The notes under the pieces are model-generated. The model made no database searches. It was not told where the DNA came from and was given only the letters and a program-made list of their open reading frames with translations. A stretch of 64,000 nt of DNA, from contig NZ_FMZU01000011.1 of NCBI RefSeq assembly GCF_900101545.1, positions 171,582-235,581 of the forward strand, read 5' to 3'. A program made the position numbers and the translations under genes. The DNA comes from Variovorax sp. CF079. GTDB lineage: Bacteria > Pseudomonadota > Gammaproteobacteria > Burkholderiales > Burkholderiaceae_C. Shown here piece by piece: positions 45,017-55,602 of this stretch; position 1 is the stretch's first letter, and every line of letters begins with the position of its first letter.

Positions 45017-48000
45017 TCAGGCAATCCTCAAGGCAGGCGCCGCACGGCTTTTCTGCGCACCGTCCAGCGCAGCGGCCAGGCTCTCCCGGTACGCGCGGAT
45101 GCTCTCGTCCTTGATGTGGCCGTAACCGCGGATCTTTTCCGCCAGGCCGGCAATGCGCGCCGCCTCGGCCAGCCGATCGGGACCCAAGCCCTCGAGCAGG
45201 CGCTCCACCAGCTGGCGGTACTCGGCGATCAGCTGCCGCTCCTGCCTGCGTTCCGCCGTGTAGCCGAAGGCATCGAAAGGCGTGCCGCGCAGCCAGCGCA
45301 GCGCACCGAGTCCCTTGAACATCGCCAGCATCCACTGCCCGTAGGCGCGCTTCATCGGCAGGCCCTGCGCATTCCGCTTCGCGAACCAGGTCGGCGCGAG
45401 ATTGAACTGGAGCCGGAAATCGCCTTCGAACTGCGCGCGCAGCTCGGCCAGGAACTCGGGGCGCGTGTACAGGCGCGCCACCTCGTACTCGTCCTTGTAG
45501 GCCATGAGCTTGAAGAGGTTGCGGGCCACGGCTTCCGTCAAGCGCAACCGCCGGCCCTCCGGCACGACCGCGCGCTCGCCAGCCTCGACGCGCCGCACGA
45601 AATCCAGGTAGCGCTTCGCGTACGACAGGCTCTGGTAGTCCTCGAGAAAACGCACGCGGGTCTCGATGATCTTCTCGAGGCCTTGCGGCCGCGTCAGCTG
45701 CACCACCGTGCCCTCGCGGCCCGACAGCTTGGCCTTCCAGGCCGGATCGTGCGCGGCCAGGCGCCCGGCGGCAAAGGCCTTCTTGTTGGCCTCGACCGCG
45801 ACACCGTTGAGCTCGATGGCCCGCGTCAGCGCACCGAGCCCGACCGGCACACCGCCCCGTTGCCAGGCAAAGCCGAGCAGTAGCATGTTGGCGCCGATCG
45901 CGTCGCCCAGCAGGGCCTTGGCAGCGTCGTGCGCATCGATGGCCTGGACCTGGGCCTCGCCGGCGGCGGCCCGGAACTTCTGCAACAGCGCATCGTGGCG
46001 GAAAGGCAGGTCCGGCGAACGCGTGAACTCCGCCAAGGTCTGCAAGTGCGAGTTGACGACGAGCTGCGTGCCGCCCTCCTTCACCGTGCCCAGCACGTCG
46101 GGCAACGCACCCACCACCATGTCGGCCACGATCAGCGTGCGTGCGCGCTGCGGCTGAACGCGCACCGCATGCAGGAGCGAAGGCCGGCCGGCGATGCGGA
46201 TGTGGCTCACGACCGAGCCGCCCTTCTGCGCCAGCGCGGTGAAGTCCAGCACCGACGCGCCCTTGCCTTCCAGGTGCGCCGCCATCGCGACCAGCGCGCC
46301 GATGGTGATCACGCCCGTGCCGCCGACGCCCGCGACCAGCATGTCGAAGGGCCTGTCGACCTTCGGCAGCGCGGGCAGCGGCAGCGCCCCGGCCAGCGCA
46401 TGCAGATCCGGCGCGGGCGACAGGGCCGTGCTGCTCTTGCGCACCTCGCCGCCCAGCACGGTCACGAAGCTCGGGCAGAAGCCTTCGGCGCAGGAATAGT
46501 CCTTGTTGCAGCTCGATTGCTCGATCTGCCGCTTGCGCCCGAACTCGGTTTCGAGCGGCGCGACCGAGAAGCAGTTGGACTGCACGCCGCAATCGCCGCA
46601 GCCCTCGCACACGGCGGCGTTGATGAACATGCGCTTGGCCGGATCGGGGTAGGTCTTCTTCTTGCGCCGGCGCCGCTTCTCCGCCGCGCAGGTCTGGTCG
46701 TAGACCAGCACCGTGACGCCGGCGATCTCGCGCAGCTCGCGCTGGACCGCGTCCATGTCGCGCCGGTGGTGCACCTGCACCCCTTCTTCCAGCCGCACGC
46801 CGCGGTAGACCTCCGGGTCATCGGTGACCACCACGACCCGCTTCGCGCCTTCGCTCGCGACCTGCGTGCAGATCTGCGCGACGGAGATGCTGCCGTCGAC
46901 CGGCTGGCCGCCGGTCATCGCGACCGCGTCGTTGAACAGGATCTTGTAGGTGATGTTCGCGCCGCTCGCGATCGCCTGGCGCAGCGCCAGGTAGCCCGAG
47001 TGGAAATACGTGCCCTCGCCCATGTTCTGGAAGATGTGCGGCATCGCGGTGAAGGGCGCATGGCCCAGCCAGTCGGCGCCCTCGCCACCCATCTGCGTCA
47101 AGCCGCCGGTGCTGCGGTCCATCCAGCTCGCCATGTAGTGGCAGCCCACGCCGGCGAGGGCCTTGCTTCCTTCCGGCACCTTGGTCGACGAGCTGTGCGG
47201 GCAGCCCGAGCAGAAGTAAGGCAGCCGGCGCATGCCGTCCGACTCGTTCGACAGCAAGGCGGGCTTCGCGAACAGGCCGGCGTCGATGCGCTCGGCGAGC
47301 GGGTCTCCGATCGATGCGAGCCAGGCGCGCAAGGCCGAGGCGATCGATGCGGGGCCCAGCTGGCCCACCCACGTCAGTAGCGGCCCGCCGGCCAGATCGT
47401 GCTTGCCGCAGACCGTGGGCCGCTGTTCCTGGTTGAACACCAGCTCCTTCAGCTGCTGCTCGACCACCGAGGCCTTCTCCTCGATGACCAGCACATGGCG
47501 CAGGCCGGCGCAGAAGTCCTGCGCGCGCTGCGATTCGAGCGGGAAGCAGAGGCCCGGCTTGTAGATGCGCAGGCCAATGCACTGCAATTCGGCTTCGTCG
47601 ATGCCGCAACGCTGCAGCACTTCCATCAGGTCATGGAAGGACTTGCCGACCACCATGATGCCCGCCGTCGCCTCCGGCGCAGCGACCACCAGGCGATCGA
47701 TGGAGTTCAGCCGCGCGAAGGCCTTCAGCGCCTCCAGCCTCGCGGCCAGGCGCACTTCGATGGCGAGCGTCAGGAAGTCGTCGCTGCGGTAGGCCCGCGC
47801 TTCGGCGGCCCCGGGCGCCTCATCGGGCGCGGTGAACTCGGGCAGCGACGCCACCTCGATCGAACGCCCGCTCTCCACCGTCTCGGAGATGGCCTTGAAT
47901 GCGACCCAGAGGCCGGCGTGCCGCGATGCGGCCCAGCCCCACAGCCCGAAGGCGTCGTACTCGTCGACCGAGGCCGGGTGGACGATCGGCATGCCCCAGC

Positions 48001-48526
48001 CCATCAGCGAGAGCTCGCTCGCATTCGGGATCGAGGACGAGACCGCCGCATGATCGTCGCCGACCACCACCAGCACGCCGCCCTGGCGCGTCGTGCCCGC
48101 GGCATTGCCGTGGCGCAGCGCATCGCCGGCCCGATCCAATCCGGGGCCCTTGCCGTACCACATGCCGAAGACGCCGTCGAAGCTGCGCTCTGCATCGGCG
48201 CCCACCTGCTGGGTGCCCATCAGCGCCGTGGCGGCCAGGTCCTCGTTGATGGCGGGCAGGAAGCGGATATCGTGCGCCTCGAGATCGGCCTCCGCGCGCC
48301 AGAGTTCGACGTCCACGCCGGCGAGCGGCGAGCCGCGGTAGCCGCTCACGAAACCTGCCGTCTTCAGGCCGTGCACTTCGTCCCATTTGCGCTGCAGGAG
48401 CAAGAGCCGCACCAGCGCCTGCGTGCCGGTCAGGAACACGCGTCCCTGAAGCGCGCTGCGGTTGTCGGCGAGCCGGTAGTTCGTTGCCGGAACCGGCTCG
48501 GGGTCGCGTTTCATGTCGTCGTTCAT
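45017..48526 (-). CDS. Indolepyruvate ferredoxin oxidoreductase, fused alpha-beta type
   Basis: About 1169 residues, a single-chain fusion of the TPP-dependent alpha (IorA-like) and gamma/beta (IorB-like) parts. It oxidatively decarboxylates aryl- or branched-chain 2-oxo acids to acyl-CoA, reducing ferredoxin. The order is an N-terminal pyruvate-ferredoxin-type domain (SGYRGSPLAGVD), a TPP-binding part (PYFCSGCPHSSST, GEGTYFHSGYLALR), [4Fe-4S] motifs (CEGCGDCGVQSNC and CAEGFCPSF), then the gamma domain (VAGVGGTGVITIGAL) and a C-terminal DUF6537-like region. The start at 48526 (MNDDMKRD) lacks a clear ribosome binding site. It stands alone, with a terminator 148 bases downstream. Confidence 0.92.
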   Translation of the reverse strand: MNDDMKRDPEPVPATNYRLADNRSALQGRVFLTGTQALVRLLLLQRKWDEVHGLKTAGFVSGYRGSPLAGVDVELWRAEADLEAHDIRFLPAINEDLAATALMGTQQVGADAERSFDGVFGMWYGKGPGLDRAGDALRHGNAAGTTRQGGVLVVVGDDHAAVSSSIPNASELSLMGWGMPIVHPASVDEYDAFGLWGWAASRHAGLWVAFKAISETVESGRSIEVASLPEFTAPDEAPGAAEARAYRSDDFLTLAIEVRLAARLEALKAFARLNSIDRLVVAAPEATAGIMVVGKSFHDLMEVLQRCGIDEAELQCIGLRIYKPGLCFPLESQRAQDFCAGLRHVLVIEEKASVVEQQLKELVFNQEQRPTVCGKHDLAGGPLLTWVGQLGPASIASALRAWLASIGDPLAERIDAGLFAKPALLSNESDGMRRLPYFCSGCPHSSSTKVPEGSKALAGVGCHYMASWMDRSTGGLTQMGGEGADWLGHAPFTAMPHIFQNMGEGTYFHSGYLALRQAIASGANITYKILFNDAVAMTGGQPVDGSISVAQICTQVASEGAKRVVVVTDDPEVYRGVRLEEGVQVHHRRDMDAVQRELREIAGVTVLVYDQTCAAEKRRRRKKKTYPDPAKRMFINAAVCEGCGDCGVQSNCFSVAPLETEFGRKRQIEQSSCNKDYSCAEGFCPSFVTVLGGEVRKSSTALSPAPDLHALAGALPLPALPKVDRPFDMLVAGVGGTGVITIGALVAMAAHLEGKGASVLDFTALAQKGGSVVSHIRIAGRPSLLHAVRVQPQRARTLIVADMVVGALPDVLGTVKEGGTQLVVNSHLQTLAEFTRSPDLPFRHDALLQKFRAAAGEAQVQAIDAHDAAKALLGDAIGANMLLLGFAWQRGGVPVGLGALTRAIELNGVAVEANKKAFAAGRLAAHDPAWKAKLSGREGTVVQLTRPQGLEKIIETRVRFLEDYQSLSYAKRYLDFVRRVEAGERAVVPEGRRLRLTEAVARNLFKLMAYKDEYEVARLYTRPEFLAELRAQFEGDFRLQFNLAPTWFAKRNAQGLPMKRAYGQWMLAMFKGLGALRWLRGTPFDAFGYTAERRQERQLIAEYRQLVERLLEGLGPDRLAEAARIAGLAEKIRGYGHIKDESIRAYRESLAAALDGAQKSRAAPALRIA

Positions 48527-48662
48527 CGTGCGCAAAAACAAATAGTAGTCTTGCCGCGCGTCACCGGCATGGCTTCGCCCAGGAGCCGTTTTTTTTGACT
48601 TGACATTCGCGACAAAGGCCCGAATTGACCGGATATCGCAAGCTGGCCCATCGGCCGCTACG

Positions 48663-51600
48663 ATGTCCGTTCTGCCTGTGTCCCTCGAAGCCTTCCACCC
48701 CGCCGTCAGCGGCTGGTTCAGCCGCAGCTTCGCTGCGCCCACCGAGGCGCAGGCGGCGGCGTGGCCCGCGATCCGTGCGGGCCGCCATACGCTGGTCGCC
48801 GCGCCGACCGGATCGGGCAAGACCCTGACGGCCTTCCTCGCCGCGCTGGATGGACTGGTGCGCCAGGGCTTGAAGCCCGAGGGGCTCGCCGACGAAACCA
48901 CAGTGGTCTACGTCTCGCCGCTGAAGGCGCTGTCCAACGACATCCACCTGAACCTGGAAGTGCCGCTGGCGGGCATCCGCGCCGAACTGGCCGCGCTGGG
49001 CCTGCCGGACGTCGACATCCGCAGCGCCGTGCGCACCGGCGATACGGCGCCCAGGGATCGCCAGCAGAACCTGCGCAAGCCGCCGCACATCCTGGTCACC
49101 ACGCCGGAGTCGCTGTACGTGCTGCTCGGTTCGGCATCGGGCCGCAAGATGCTGTCGACCGTGCGCACGGCGATCGTCGACGAGATCCATGCGATCGCGG
49201 CCAGCAAGCGCGGCAGCCATCTGTCGCTGTCGCTCGAAAGGCTGCAATCGCTCTGCGAGAAGCCTCTGACGCGCATCGGTCTCTCCGCCACGCAGAAGCC
49301 CATCGACGAGGTCGCGCGCTTCCTGGTGGGTGCGGGCGCAGTCACCGATGGCGTTGCGGATTGCGAGATCGTCGACATCGGCTATGCCAAGGAACGCGAT
49401 CTCGCGCTCGAGCTGCCGCCCGTGCCGCTCGGCGCGGTGATGTCGAACGAGCAGTGGGAGCAGGTCTATTCGCGCGTCGCCGAACTCGTGCACCTGCATC
49501 GCACCACGCTGGTCTTCGTCAACACCCGGCGCATGGCCGAACGTGCGGCGCGGCATCTGGGCGAGCGCCTCGGGAAGGAAGCGGTGGCGGCCCATCACGG
49601 CAGCCTCGCGAAGGAGGCGCGCCTCGACGCGGAGCAACGCCTCAAGCGCGGCGAACTGAAAGTGCTCGTGGCTACCGCCTCGCTGGAACTGGGCCTGGAC
49701 ATCGGCGATGTCGACCTGGTGTGCCAGCTGGGTTCGCCCCGATCGATCGCCACCTTCCTGCAGCGCGCCGGCCGCTCGGGCCATGCGGTGAGCGGCACGC
49801 CCAAGGCGCGCCTGTTCCCGCAGTCGCGCGACGAGCTGGTCGAATGCGCGGCCTTGCTCGATTGCATCCGCCGCGGCGAGCTCGATGCCTTGCACGTGCT
49901 GCCCGCGCCCCTCGATGTGCTGGCGCAGCAGATCGTGGCCGAGACCGCCAGCCGCGAATGGGACGAAGACGAGCTGTTCGCCCTGCTGCGCCGCGCCTGG
50001 CCCTATGCGCAGTTGAAGCGCGAGGACTACGCCGCCGTGGTGCGCATGCTGTCCGAAGGCTTCACCACCCGCAACGGACCGCGCGCCGGCTATGTGCACC
50101 GTGACGCGGTCCATCACCGCTTGCGCGAACGCAAGGGCGCGCGCCTGACCGCCCTCACCTCGGGCGGCACCATTCCCGAGACCGGCGACTACAGCGTGGT
50201 GCTCGAACCGCAGGCCCACAAGATCGGCACCGTGAACGAAGACTTCGCGGTCGAGAGCCTGGCCGGCGATGTGTTCCAGCTCGGCAACACCAGCTACCGC
50301 ATCCTGCGCATCGAGCCGGGCCGCGTGCGCGTGGAAGATGCGCATGGTGCGGCGCCCAACATCCCGTTCTGGCTCGGCGAGGCGCCGGGCCGCAGCGACG
50401 AGCTCTCCTTCGGCGTCTCGCGGCTGCGCGACGAGGTCGGACAGCACATCGCCACGCAAGGCGCCGAGGCCGCGGTGCGCTGGCTGGCGCGCGGCGTGGG
50501 ACTGCACGACGAAGCCGCACGCCAGATCGTCGACCACCTCGCGCGCACCGTGGCAGCGCTGGGCGCGGTGCCGACGCAGGACCGGATCGTGATCGAGCGC
50601 TTCTTCGACGAATCGGGCGGCATGCAGCTGGTGATCCATTCGCCGTATGGAAGCCGTCTCAACCGCGCGTGGGGCCTGGCCCTGCGCAAGCGCTTCTGCC
50701 GCAAGTTCAATTTCGAGCTGCAGGCCGCGGCCACCGAGGATGCGATCGTGCTCTCGCTGTCCACCAGCCACAGCTTTGCGCTGCCGGAGGTGGCCCGCTA
50801 CCTGCACTCGGCCACGGCGCTGGACGTGCTGGTGCAGGCGCTGCTGGACGCGCCGCTGTTCGGTGTGCGCTGGCGCTGGAATGCAACCACCGCACTCGCC
50901 CTGCCGCGCTTCATCGGCGGCCGCAAGGTGGCGCCGCAGCTGCAGCGCATGAAGTCCGAAGACCTGCTGGCGTCCGTGTTCCCGGACCAGGTCGCCTGCG
51001 CTGAGAACCTCGCGGGCGAACGCGAGATCCCCGAGCACCCGCTGGTCGCGCAGACCCTGGACGACTGCCTGCACGAGGCCATGGACGCCGAGGGCTGGCT
51101 GCGCCTGCTGCGTCGCATCGAAGCGGGCGAAGTGAGCGTGCTCGCGTGCGATCTTCCCGCGCCCTCGCCGCTCGCCGCGGAAGTGCTGAACGCACGGCCC
51201 TATGCCTTTCTCGACGATGCGCCGCTGGAAGAGCGCCGCACCCAGGCCGTGCAGAGCCGCCGCTACACCGATCCGGAGAGCGCGGACGACATGGGCCGGC
51301 TGGACCCGGAGGCGATCGGCAGCGTGCGAGAGGAAGCCTGGCCCGGCCCCCGCAACCCCGACGAGATGCATGAAGCGCTCAGCGGGCTCGGCGTGGTCAA
51401 CGACGAGGACGTGGCTCGCAATGCGAACTGGGAAACATGGCTCGAGGCGCTCGCCGGCGCCGGCCGCGCGACGCGCCTGTCGCTTGGCCTGTGGGTCGCG
51501 GCCGAGCGCCTGGCGCTGACCCAGGCGCTCTATCCCGGCGCCGCCATGCAGCCGCTCATCGAGGCCCCTGCCGAATATGCGCAGACCTCCGGGAGCCGCG

Positions 51601-53045
51601 ACGAGCTGCTGCGCGAGCTGCTGCAGTCGCGCCTCGGCGGGCTGGGCCCGGTCTCGGCGAACGAACTGGCGCAGCAGCTCCGGTTGCCGCTCTCAGACAT
51701 CGAAGCCGCACTGCTGGGATTGCAAAGCGAAGGCCAAGTGCTGCAGGGGCGATTCACGCCCGAGGCCGACGGCCAGGAGTGGTGCGAAAGGCATCTGCTC
51801 GCACGCATCCACCGCTACACCCTCAAGCGCCTGCGGCGCGAGATCGAACCCGTGGAGCCGCGCGACTTCGCACGCTTTCTCTTCGAATGGCAGCACGTCG
51901 GCGCGGCCGCGCGTGTCAGCGGCCCGGAGGCCCTGGCCGGCGTGCTGACCCAATTGGAAGGCTACGAGGCGCCGGCCGCGCTGTGGGAGGCCGAACTGCT
52001 GCCGGCGCGCGTCAACGACTATGCCAGCGCCTGGCTCGACGACCTGTGCACCGCGGGGCGCGTGCTGTGGACGCGGCTGCGGCCGTCCGCCAACGATGGC
52101 CGCGCGGCAGGGGGTGCCGGCCAGTCGCTGCGCGCCACGCCGATCCTGCTGCTGCCGCGGCGCAGCGCAGCGCTCTGGAACGGACTCGCGCCGGCACCGG
52201 TCGACGACGCGGGACTGGGTTCGCGCGCGCAGCGCGTGGCTGCCTGGCTCTCGGCCAACGGCGCGTCTTTCTTCGACGAGATCGCCGAGGGCGCACGCCT
52301 GCTGGGCACCGAGGTCGAAGACGCGCTCAGCGAACTGGTCGCGCGCGGCCGCGTGCGCTGCGACAGTTATGCGGGCCTGCGCGCATTGCTGGTGCCGGCC
52401 TCGAAGCGCGCGCCGACGCACGCGCAGCAGCAGCGCCGGCGCCGCGCCGCGCTCTTCGGCATCGAGGACGCGGGCCGCTGGCTGCTGACGCGGCAGCCGG
52501 GCTCCGCGACGACCGAAGAGCCGCCTCGCGCCCTCGCGCCCGAATCCATCGAACAGGTCGCGCGCGTGCTGCTGCGCCGCTATGGCGTGGTGTGCTGGAG
52601 CATGCTCGAGCGCGAGGCCGCCTGGTTGCCGCCATGGCGCGACCTGGTGCGTAGCTACCGCCGGCTCGAAGCCCGCGGCGAGATCCGCGGCGGCCGCTTC
52701 ATCGCGGGCCTGTCCGGCGAGCAGTTCGCGCTGCCCGAGGCCATCGGGCTCATGCGCCAGATGCGGCGCCGGCCGGCCGACGAAAGCCTGGTCTGCCTGT
52801 CGGCTTCGGATCCCGCCAACCTGCTCGGAACGGTCATTCCGGGCACCAAGATTCCGCGGGTCGCAGGCTCGCGTGTGCTGTACCGGGATGGCATCCCTAT
52901 CGCGACCAGCGTCGCGGGCCAGGTCGAGATGCTTGCGCCCCTGAGCGCCGCGCAGCAGAACGCGGCGCGCAAGGCGCTCTCGCTGGACCCCGCGCTGCAT
53001 TGGGTGCATCGAACAACGGAGATCGCCGAGGAGCTTCGCCGCTGA
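48663..53045 (+). CDS. lhr: Lhr-like ATP-dependent DEAD/DEAH-box helicase
   Basis: 1460-residue large helicase of the Lhr family, thought to act in DNA repair. Superfamily 2 motifs are Walker [10 protein letters not shown] (residues 46-54), DEIHA (Walker B), SATQKP, and QRAGRSGHA in the second RecA domain. A winged-helix and Lhr-core beta-barrel follow, with a long C-terminal half as in E. coli Lhr. The ATG at 48663 was preferred to an upstream in-frame start at 48600. A TTGACA at 48600-48605 could be a -35 element. The exonuclease III gene lies tail-to-tail 29 bases away. Confidence 0.93.
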   Translation: MSVLPVSLEAFHPAVSGWFSRSFAAPTEAQAAAWPAIRAGRHTLVAAPTGSGKTLTAFLAALDGLVRQGLKPEGLADETTVVYVSPLKALSNDIHLNLEVPLAGIRAELAALGLPDVDIRSAVRTGDTAPRDRQQNLRKPPHILVTTPESLYVLLGSASGRKMLSTVRTAIVDEIHAIAASKRGSHLSLSLERLQSLCEKPLTRIGLSATQKPIDEVARFLVGAGAVTDGVADCEIVDIGYAKERDLALELPPVPLGAVMSNEQWEQVYSRVAELVHLHRTTLVFVNTRRMAERAARHLGERLGKEAVAAHHGSLAKEARLDAEQRLKRGELKVLVATASLELGLDIGDVDLVCQLGSPRSIATFLQRAGRSGHAVSGTPKARLFPQSRDELVECAALLDCIRRGELDALHVLPAPLDVLAQQIVAETASREWDEDELFALLRRAWPYAQLKREDYAAVVRMLSEGFTTRNGPRAGYVHRDAVHHRLRERKGARLTALTSGGTIPETGDYSVVLEPQAHKIGTVNEDFAVESLAGDVFQLGNTSYRILRIEPGRVRVEDAHGAAPNIPFWLGEAPGRSDELSFGVSRLRDEVGQHIATQGAEAAVRWLARGVGLHDEAARQIVDHLARTVAALGAVPTQDRIVIERFFDESGGMQLVIHSPYGSRLNRAWGLALRKRFCRKFNFELQAAATEDAIVLSLSTSHSFALPEVARYLHSATALDVLVQALLDAPLFGVRWRWNATTALALPRFIGGRKVAPQLQRMKSEDLLASVFPDQVACAENLAGEREIPEHPLVAQTLDDCLHEAMDAEGWLRLLRRIEAGEVSVLACDLPAPSPLAAEVLNARPYAFLDDAPLEERRTQAVQSRRYTDPESADDMGRLDPEAIGSVREEAWPGPRNPDEMHEALSGLGVVNDEDVARNANWETWLEALAGAGRATRLSLGLWVAAERLALTQALYPGAAMQPLIEAPAEYAQTSGSRDELLRELLQSRLGGLGPVSANELAQQLRLPLSDIEAALLGLQSEGQVLQGRFTPEADGQEWCERHLLARIHRYTLKRLRREIEPVEPRDFARFLFEWQHVGAAARVSGPEALAGVLTQLEGYEAPAALWEAELLPARVNDYASAWLDDLCTAGRVLWTRLRPSANDGRAAGGAGQSLRATPILLLPRRSAALWNGLAPAPVDDAGLGSRAQRVAAWLSANGASFFDEIAEGARLLGTEVEDALSELVARGRVRCDSYAGLRALLVPASKRAPTHAQQQRRRRAALFGIEDAGRWLLTRQPGSATTEEPPRALAPESIEQVARVLLRRYGVVCWSMLEREAAWLPPWRDLVRSYRRLEARGEIRGGRFIAGLSGEQFALPEAIGLMRQMRRRPADESLVCLSASDPANLLGTVIPGTKIPRVAGSRVLYRDGIPIATSVAGQVEMLAPLSAAQQNAARKALSLDPALHWVHRTTEIAEELRR

Positions 53046-53074
53046 ACGCCGGCGTCGGCGAGCGCACCGCTGCT

Positions 53075-53875
53075 TCAGCTCTTGTCGGAGAGCCCGATCG
53101 AGGGCAGATCGAGTTCGACCCAGGCCGGCGCGTGATCGCTGGCACCAGCCCGGCCCCGCACCTCGCGATCCACGTTCGCATCGATCAGCAAGGGCGCGAG
53201 CTCCGCATTGAGCAGCAGGTGGTCGATGCGCAGGCCCGCGTTGCGCGGCCAGCGGTTGCGCCAGTAGTCCCAGTAGGTGTAGATCGCCTCGTTCGGATGG
53301 CGCGCGCGGATCGCGTCGGTCCAGCCCTGCTTCAAGAGGCGCGCGAAGGCGGCACGAGCCTCCGGCTGCAGCAGCGCATCGTCGCGCCACGAGGCGGGGT
53401 TGTAGATGTCGGCATCGGTAGGCACCACGTTGAAGTCCCCGGCCAGCACCGCCGGCAGCCCGCAGGCGTAGAGCTTGCGCGCATGCACTTCGAGCCGTCC
53501 GAACCATTCGAGCTTGTAGTCGAACTTGGGGCCGGGCTGGGGATTGCCGTTGGGCAAGTACAGGCAGCCGACGACCACGCCGCCGACCACGGCTTCGAGG
53601 TAGCGGCTCTGGCTGTCTTCGCTGTTGCCGTCCAGGCCGCGGCCGGTTTCGATCGGCTCCCGGCCGCGCGCGAGGATGGCCACGCCGTTCCACGAACGCT
53701 GGCCATGAAACACGACGCCGTAGCCCGCTGCGCGAATCGCGGCCGCTGGAAAATTCTCGTCGGGCGACTTGAGCTCCTGCAGGCAGGCCACGTCCGGCCT
53801 CGACTCGGCCAGCCATTCCAGCAGGCGCGGGAGACGGCCGTTGACACCGTTGACGTTGAAGGTCGCGATCTTCAT
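53075..53875 (-). CDS. xthA: Exodeoxyribonuclease III (AP endonuclease)
   Basis: 266-residue ExoIII/APE1-type Mg-dependent nuclease of base-excision repair. Motifs are KIATFNVNGVNGRL, CLQELKSPDENFP (catalytic Glu), GDFNVVPTDADIYNP (Asp-Asn pair), RIDHLLLN and the C-terminal ASDHAPAWVEL with catalytic Asp-His. The length is the norm. It lies convergent with lhr. The plus-strand response regulator gene lies 205 bases beyond its start. Confidence 0.95.
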   Translation of the reverse strand: MKIATFNVNGVNGRLPRLLEWLAESRPDVACLQELKSPDENFPAAAIRAAGYGVVFHGQRSWNGVAILARGREPIETGRGLDGNSEDSQSRYLEAVVGGVVVGCLYLPNGNPQPGPKFDYKLEWFGRLEVHARKLYACGLPAVLAGDFNVVPTDADIYNPASWRDDALLQPEARAAFARLLKQGWTDAIRARHPNEAIYTYWDYWRNRWPRNAGLRIDHLLLNAELAPLLIDANVDREVRGRAGASDHAPAWVELDLPSIGLSDKS

Positions 53876-54080
53876 GGCGCAGGCATGGGAGGAAGAATGA
53901 CGTCGGCATCATGACGTGCAAGCCGTCATCGGCCGCGTCGGAGAACATGCTCTGCTTTTCCATGTGTTGCGCCCTGTATCGCCATACACCAGAGGCGGTC
54001 ATCTGATCGCGGCGCGTTCCTACAGTCCGCCCCTCGGCGCAGGACGATGCTCCCGATCCCAACGTCCCGAGAGATCGCAG

Positions 54081-54521
54081 ATGGCCCCCCCAACCGCATG
54101 CTCGCCCAATGCTTGCAGCTTGCGGGTGCTGGTGGTCGAAGACGATCCCGATGTGCTGGAAGCCGCGCTCGAGGCCCTGGAACTCCTGGGCCACTGGGCG
54201 ACCGGCGTCCGCAGCGCCGAGGGTGCGCTCACCCGCTTCCTCGAAGGCGCGTTCGACGTGCTGATGGTCGACGTCGGCCTGCCGGCCTTGTCCGGGCTGG
54301 AACTGGCCGGCAAGTTGCAGTCTCGTTGCAAGCTGCCGGTCATTTTTGCCACGGGCAGAAAGGCGCCGGACGGACCTCTGCACAGCGCCGTCTGGCTGTG
54401 CAAGCCCTTCAGCCTCGAGCAACTGCGCGACGCACTGCGCCAGGCGTCCCAGCTCGTCGAGCTGAAGCTCGTCGACAACCCGGTCGCGCCTGCACCACGG
54501 GTCGCGGCAAGCGGCGCCTAG
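54081..54521 (+). CDS. Single-domain response regulator
   Basis: 146-residue receiver domain with no output domain. The acidic pocket is Asp21-Asp22 (VVEDDPDV), the phosphoacceptor is Asp64 (LMVDVGLP), and Thr91 (FATG) and Lys108 (CKPF) complete the active site. It is followed by a 25-residue tail. No histidine kinase is adjacent. A longer in-frame start exists at 53916, but the ATG at 54081 has GAGAG about 8 bases upstream and gives a normal receiver N-terminus. Upstream, TTCCTACAG at 54017-54025 matches the element before the gene at 57728. Confidence 0.85.
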   Translation: MAPPTACSPNACSLRVLVVEDDPDVLEAALEALELLGHWATGVRSAEGALTRFLEGAFDVLMVDVGLPALSGLELAGKLQSRCKLPVIFATGRKAPDGPLHSAVWLCKPFSLEQLRDALRQASQLVELKLVDNPVAPAPRVAASGA

Positions 54522-54540
54522 AAGCGGCGCTGCGAAGCAC

Positions 54541-54906
54541 TCAAGCCGGCGGGCAGCGGTCGTAGACCAGGGCCAGATAGTCCGCGTGCTTTCGAAGGCT
54601 CTCGAGCTGCTGCACCGTGTTGCCGCGGATCGGGTCCTTCGGGTCGAACCTCACGTCGCCGTCGGGCAACAGAATGAAATGCGTTCGCCCGGACAAGCGG
54701 CCGCTGCGGTCGTCGGCATGCACGTAGCCGCAGCCCGTGCCCGTGCTCTTGTTGTAGGTCACGCCGGAGAACACGGCGAAGCGGGGTTCCGGCAGCCTGG
54801 TTTTCACCTGTGATTGGACCTGCCAGATCGGCCAATAGAACCACCACCCGCCGACGCAAGCGGCAAAGACCGAGATGCTGGCCAGAATGCAGACAATGAC
54901 TCTCAT
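54541..54906 (-). CDS. Hypothetical membrane-anchored protein (121 aa)
   Basis: Not recognised. 121 residues with one N-terminal membrane segment (about 3-28, including VGGWWFYWPIW) that could be an uncleaved signal anchor, and a soluble remainder predicted to be outside the cytoplasm. Two cysteines (in GTGCGYV and DRCPPA) could form a disulfide. Its start overlaps the stop of the 73-residue gene upstream (ATGA), so the two form one unit. It is convergent with the response regulator gene (19 bases apart). Confidence 0.65.
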   Translation of the reverse strand: MRVIVCILASISVFAACVGGWWFYWPIWQVQSQVKTRLPEPRFAVFSGVTYNKSTGTGCGYVHADDRSGRLSGRTHFILLPDGDVRFDPKDPIRGNTVQQLESLRKHADYLALVYDRCPPA

Positions 54907-55124
54907 GGCTTGTCCTTGTCGGGTTGCACGAACTGCATCGCGAAACGACCCAGAGGGGTCAGTTCCGTCACGGTGGCCGTGCCCGCCCGTCCCGGCGGCG
55001 CCGAGAACGTGACCTTGACCCAGCCCCCGTCCTTCAGGATGCGCAGGCTCTCGATGTCCTCTGCCGCAGTGAAGACCATCGGCAGAGGACCCTTGGCCAC
55101 GCGCTGGAGCACGCTATAGGACAT
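54903..55124 (-). CDS. Hypothetical protein (73 aa)
   Basis: Not recognised. 73 residues without a signal or membrane segment. It has alternating hydrophobic and charged stretches (IESLRILKDGGWVKVTF, TATVTELTPLGRFAMQF) that look like a small beta barrel or winged helix; a PadR/Mrp-like winged fragment is possible but unproven. It is the first gene of a two-gene unit; the message would begin in the A/T-rich gap beyond 55125. Confidence 0.6.
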   Translation of the reverse strand: MSYSVLQRVAKGPLPMVFTAAEDIESLRILKDGGWVKVTFSAPPGRAGTATVTELTPLGRFAMQFVQPDKDKP

Positions 55125-55398
55125 GTGCTGCTAGGCAGGCACGGCGAAGAGACCGACCGTGGTTTGTCTCGGAGCGTATGTCCATGTAGCCAATTGTAAT
55201 TACATGTAGTACTTACAGGTTAACTTCTTTCGTGATCCATTTCACGAGTTCGCGAATCCGGCAAAAGCATGAAGTAGTGCCGAATGCGGCGCGCAAGGCC
55301 CACCCCTGCCATGGAAAGGGTCCGGCGCTTTGTGTAGTCTTTCGTGGAGCAGGAGATAACCATCGAAATGGCCCGAGCGCCATGAAATGGAGGCAGCC
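55125..55398. promoter_or_regulatory. Gap of 274 bases between divergent small genes, with TGTAATTACA palindrome
   Basis: No credible gene is visible. The part at 55180-55215 is A/T-rich and carries the perfect palindromes TGTAATTACA (55195-55204) and TACATGTA (55201-55208), which overlap. These are candidate operators or a promoter region for the minus-strand pair starting at 55124. The rest is ordinary G/C-rich sequence leading to the gene at 55399. Confidence 0.4.
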
Positions 55399-55602
55399 AT
55401 GCAGGATTCGGTGACGCCTATCGACGCATCCTTCGAGCGATGGACGCAACTCTCGGACGCCTACGAGCAGCACCTGCTGCACATGAAGCAGGGTGATGAA
55501 AGCGCGCGCGCAGAAGCGATACGGCTCGCACGCGAACTGGATGCGCTGACCCGACTGCTCGGACGCAAGCTCCCCGCGAACCGGTCACCCGACAAGCGCT
55601 GA
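55399..55602 (+). CDS. Small hypothetical helical protein (67 aa)
   Basis: Not recognised. 67 residues, mostly charged helix (for example YEQHLLHMKQGDESARAEAIRLARELD), soluble, with a basic C-terminus. The ATG at 55399 is supported by GGAGG five bases upstream; an ATG at 55387 is in the same frame but lies on the ribosome binding site. It sits in a patch of small genes with the feel of a stress or stationary-phase region; no function can be given. Confidence 0.6.
   Translation: MQDSVTPIDASFERWTQLSDAYEQHLLHMKQGDESARAEAIRLARELDALTRLLGRKLPANRSPDKR

Noticed and set aside
48561..54422. Long minus-strand open frames opposite lhr and the response regulator
   Set aside because: Low-complexity Arg/Gln/Ala/Val translations with no recognisable domain. 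The plus-strand frame is a complete Lhr helicase.
55213..55482. 89-codon minus-strand open frame across the 55.1-55.4 kb gap
   Set aside because: It overlaps the better supported plus-strand gene at 55399, lacks a ribosome binding site and has no family features.
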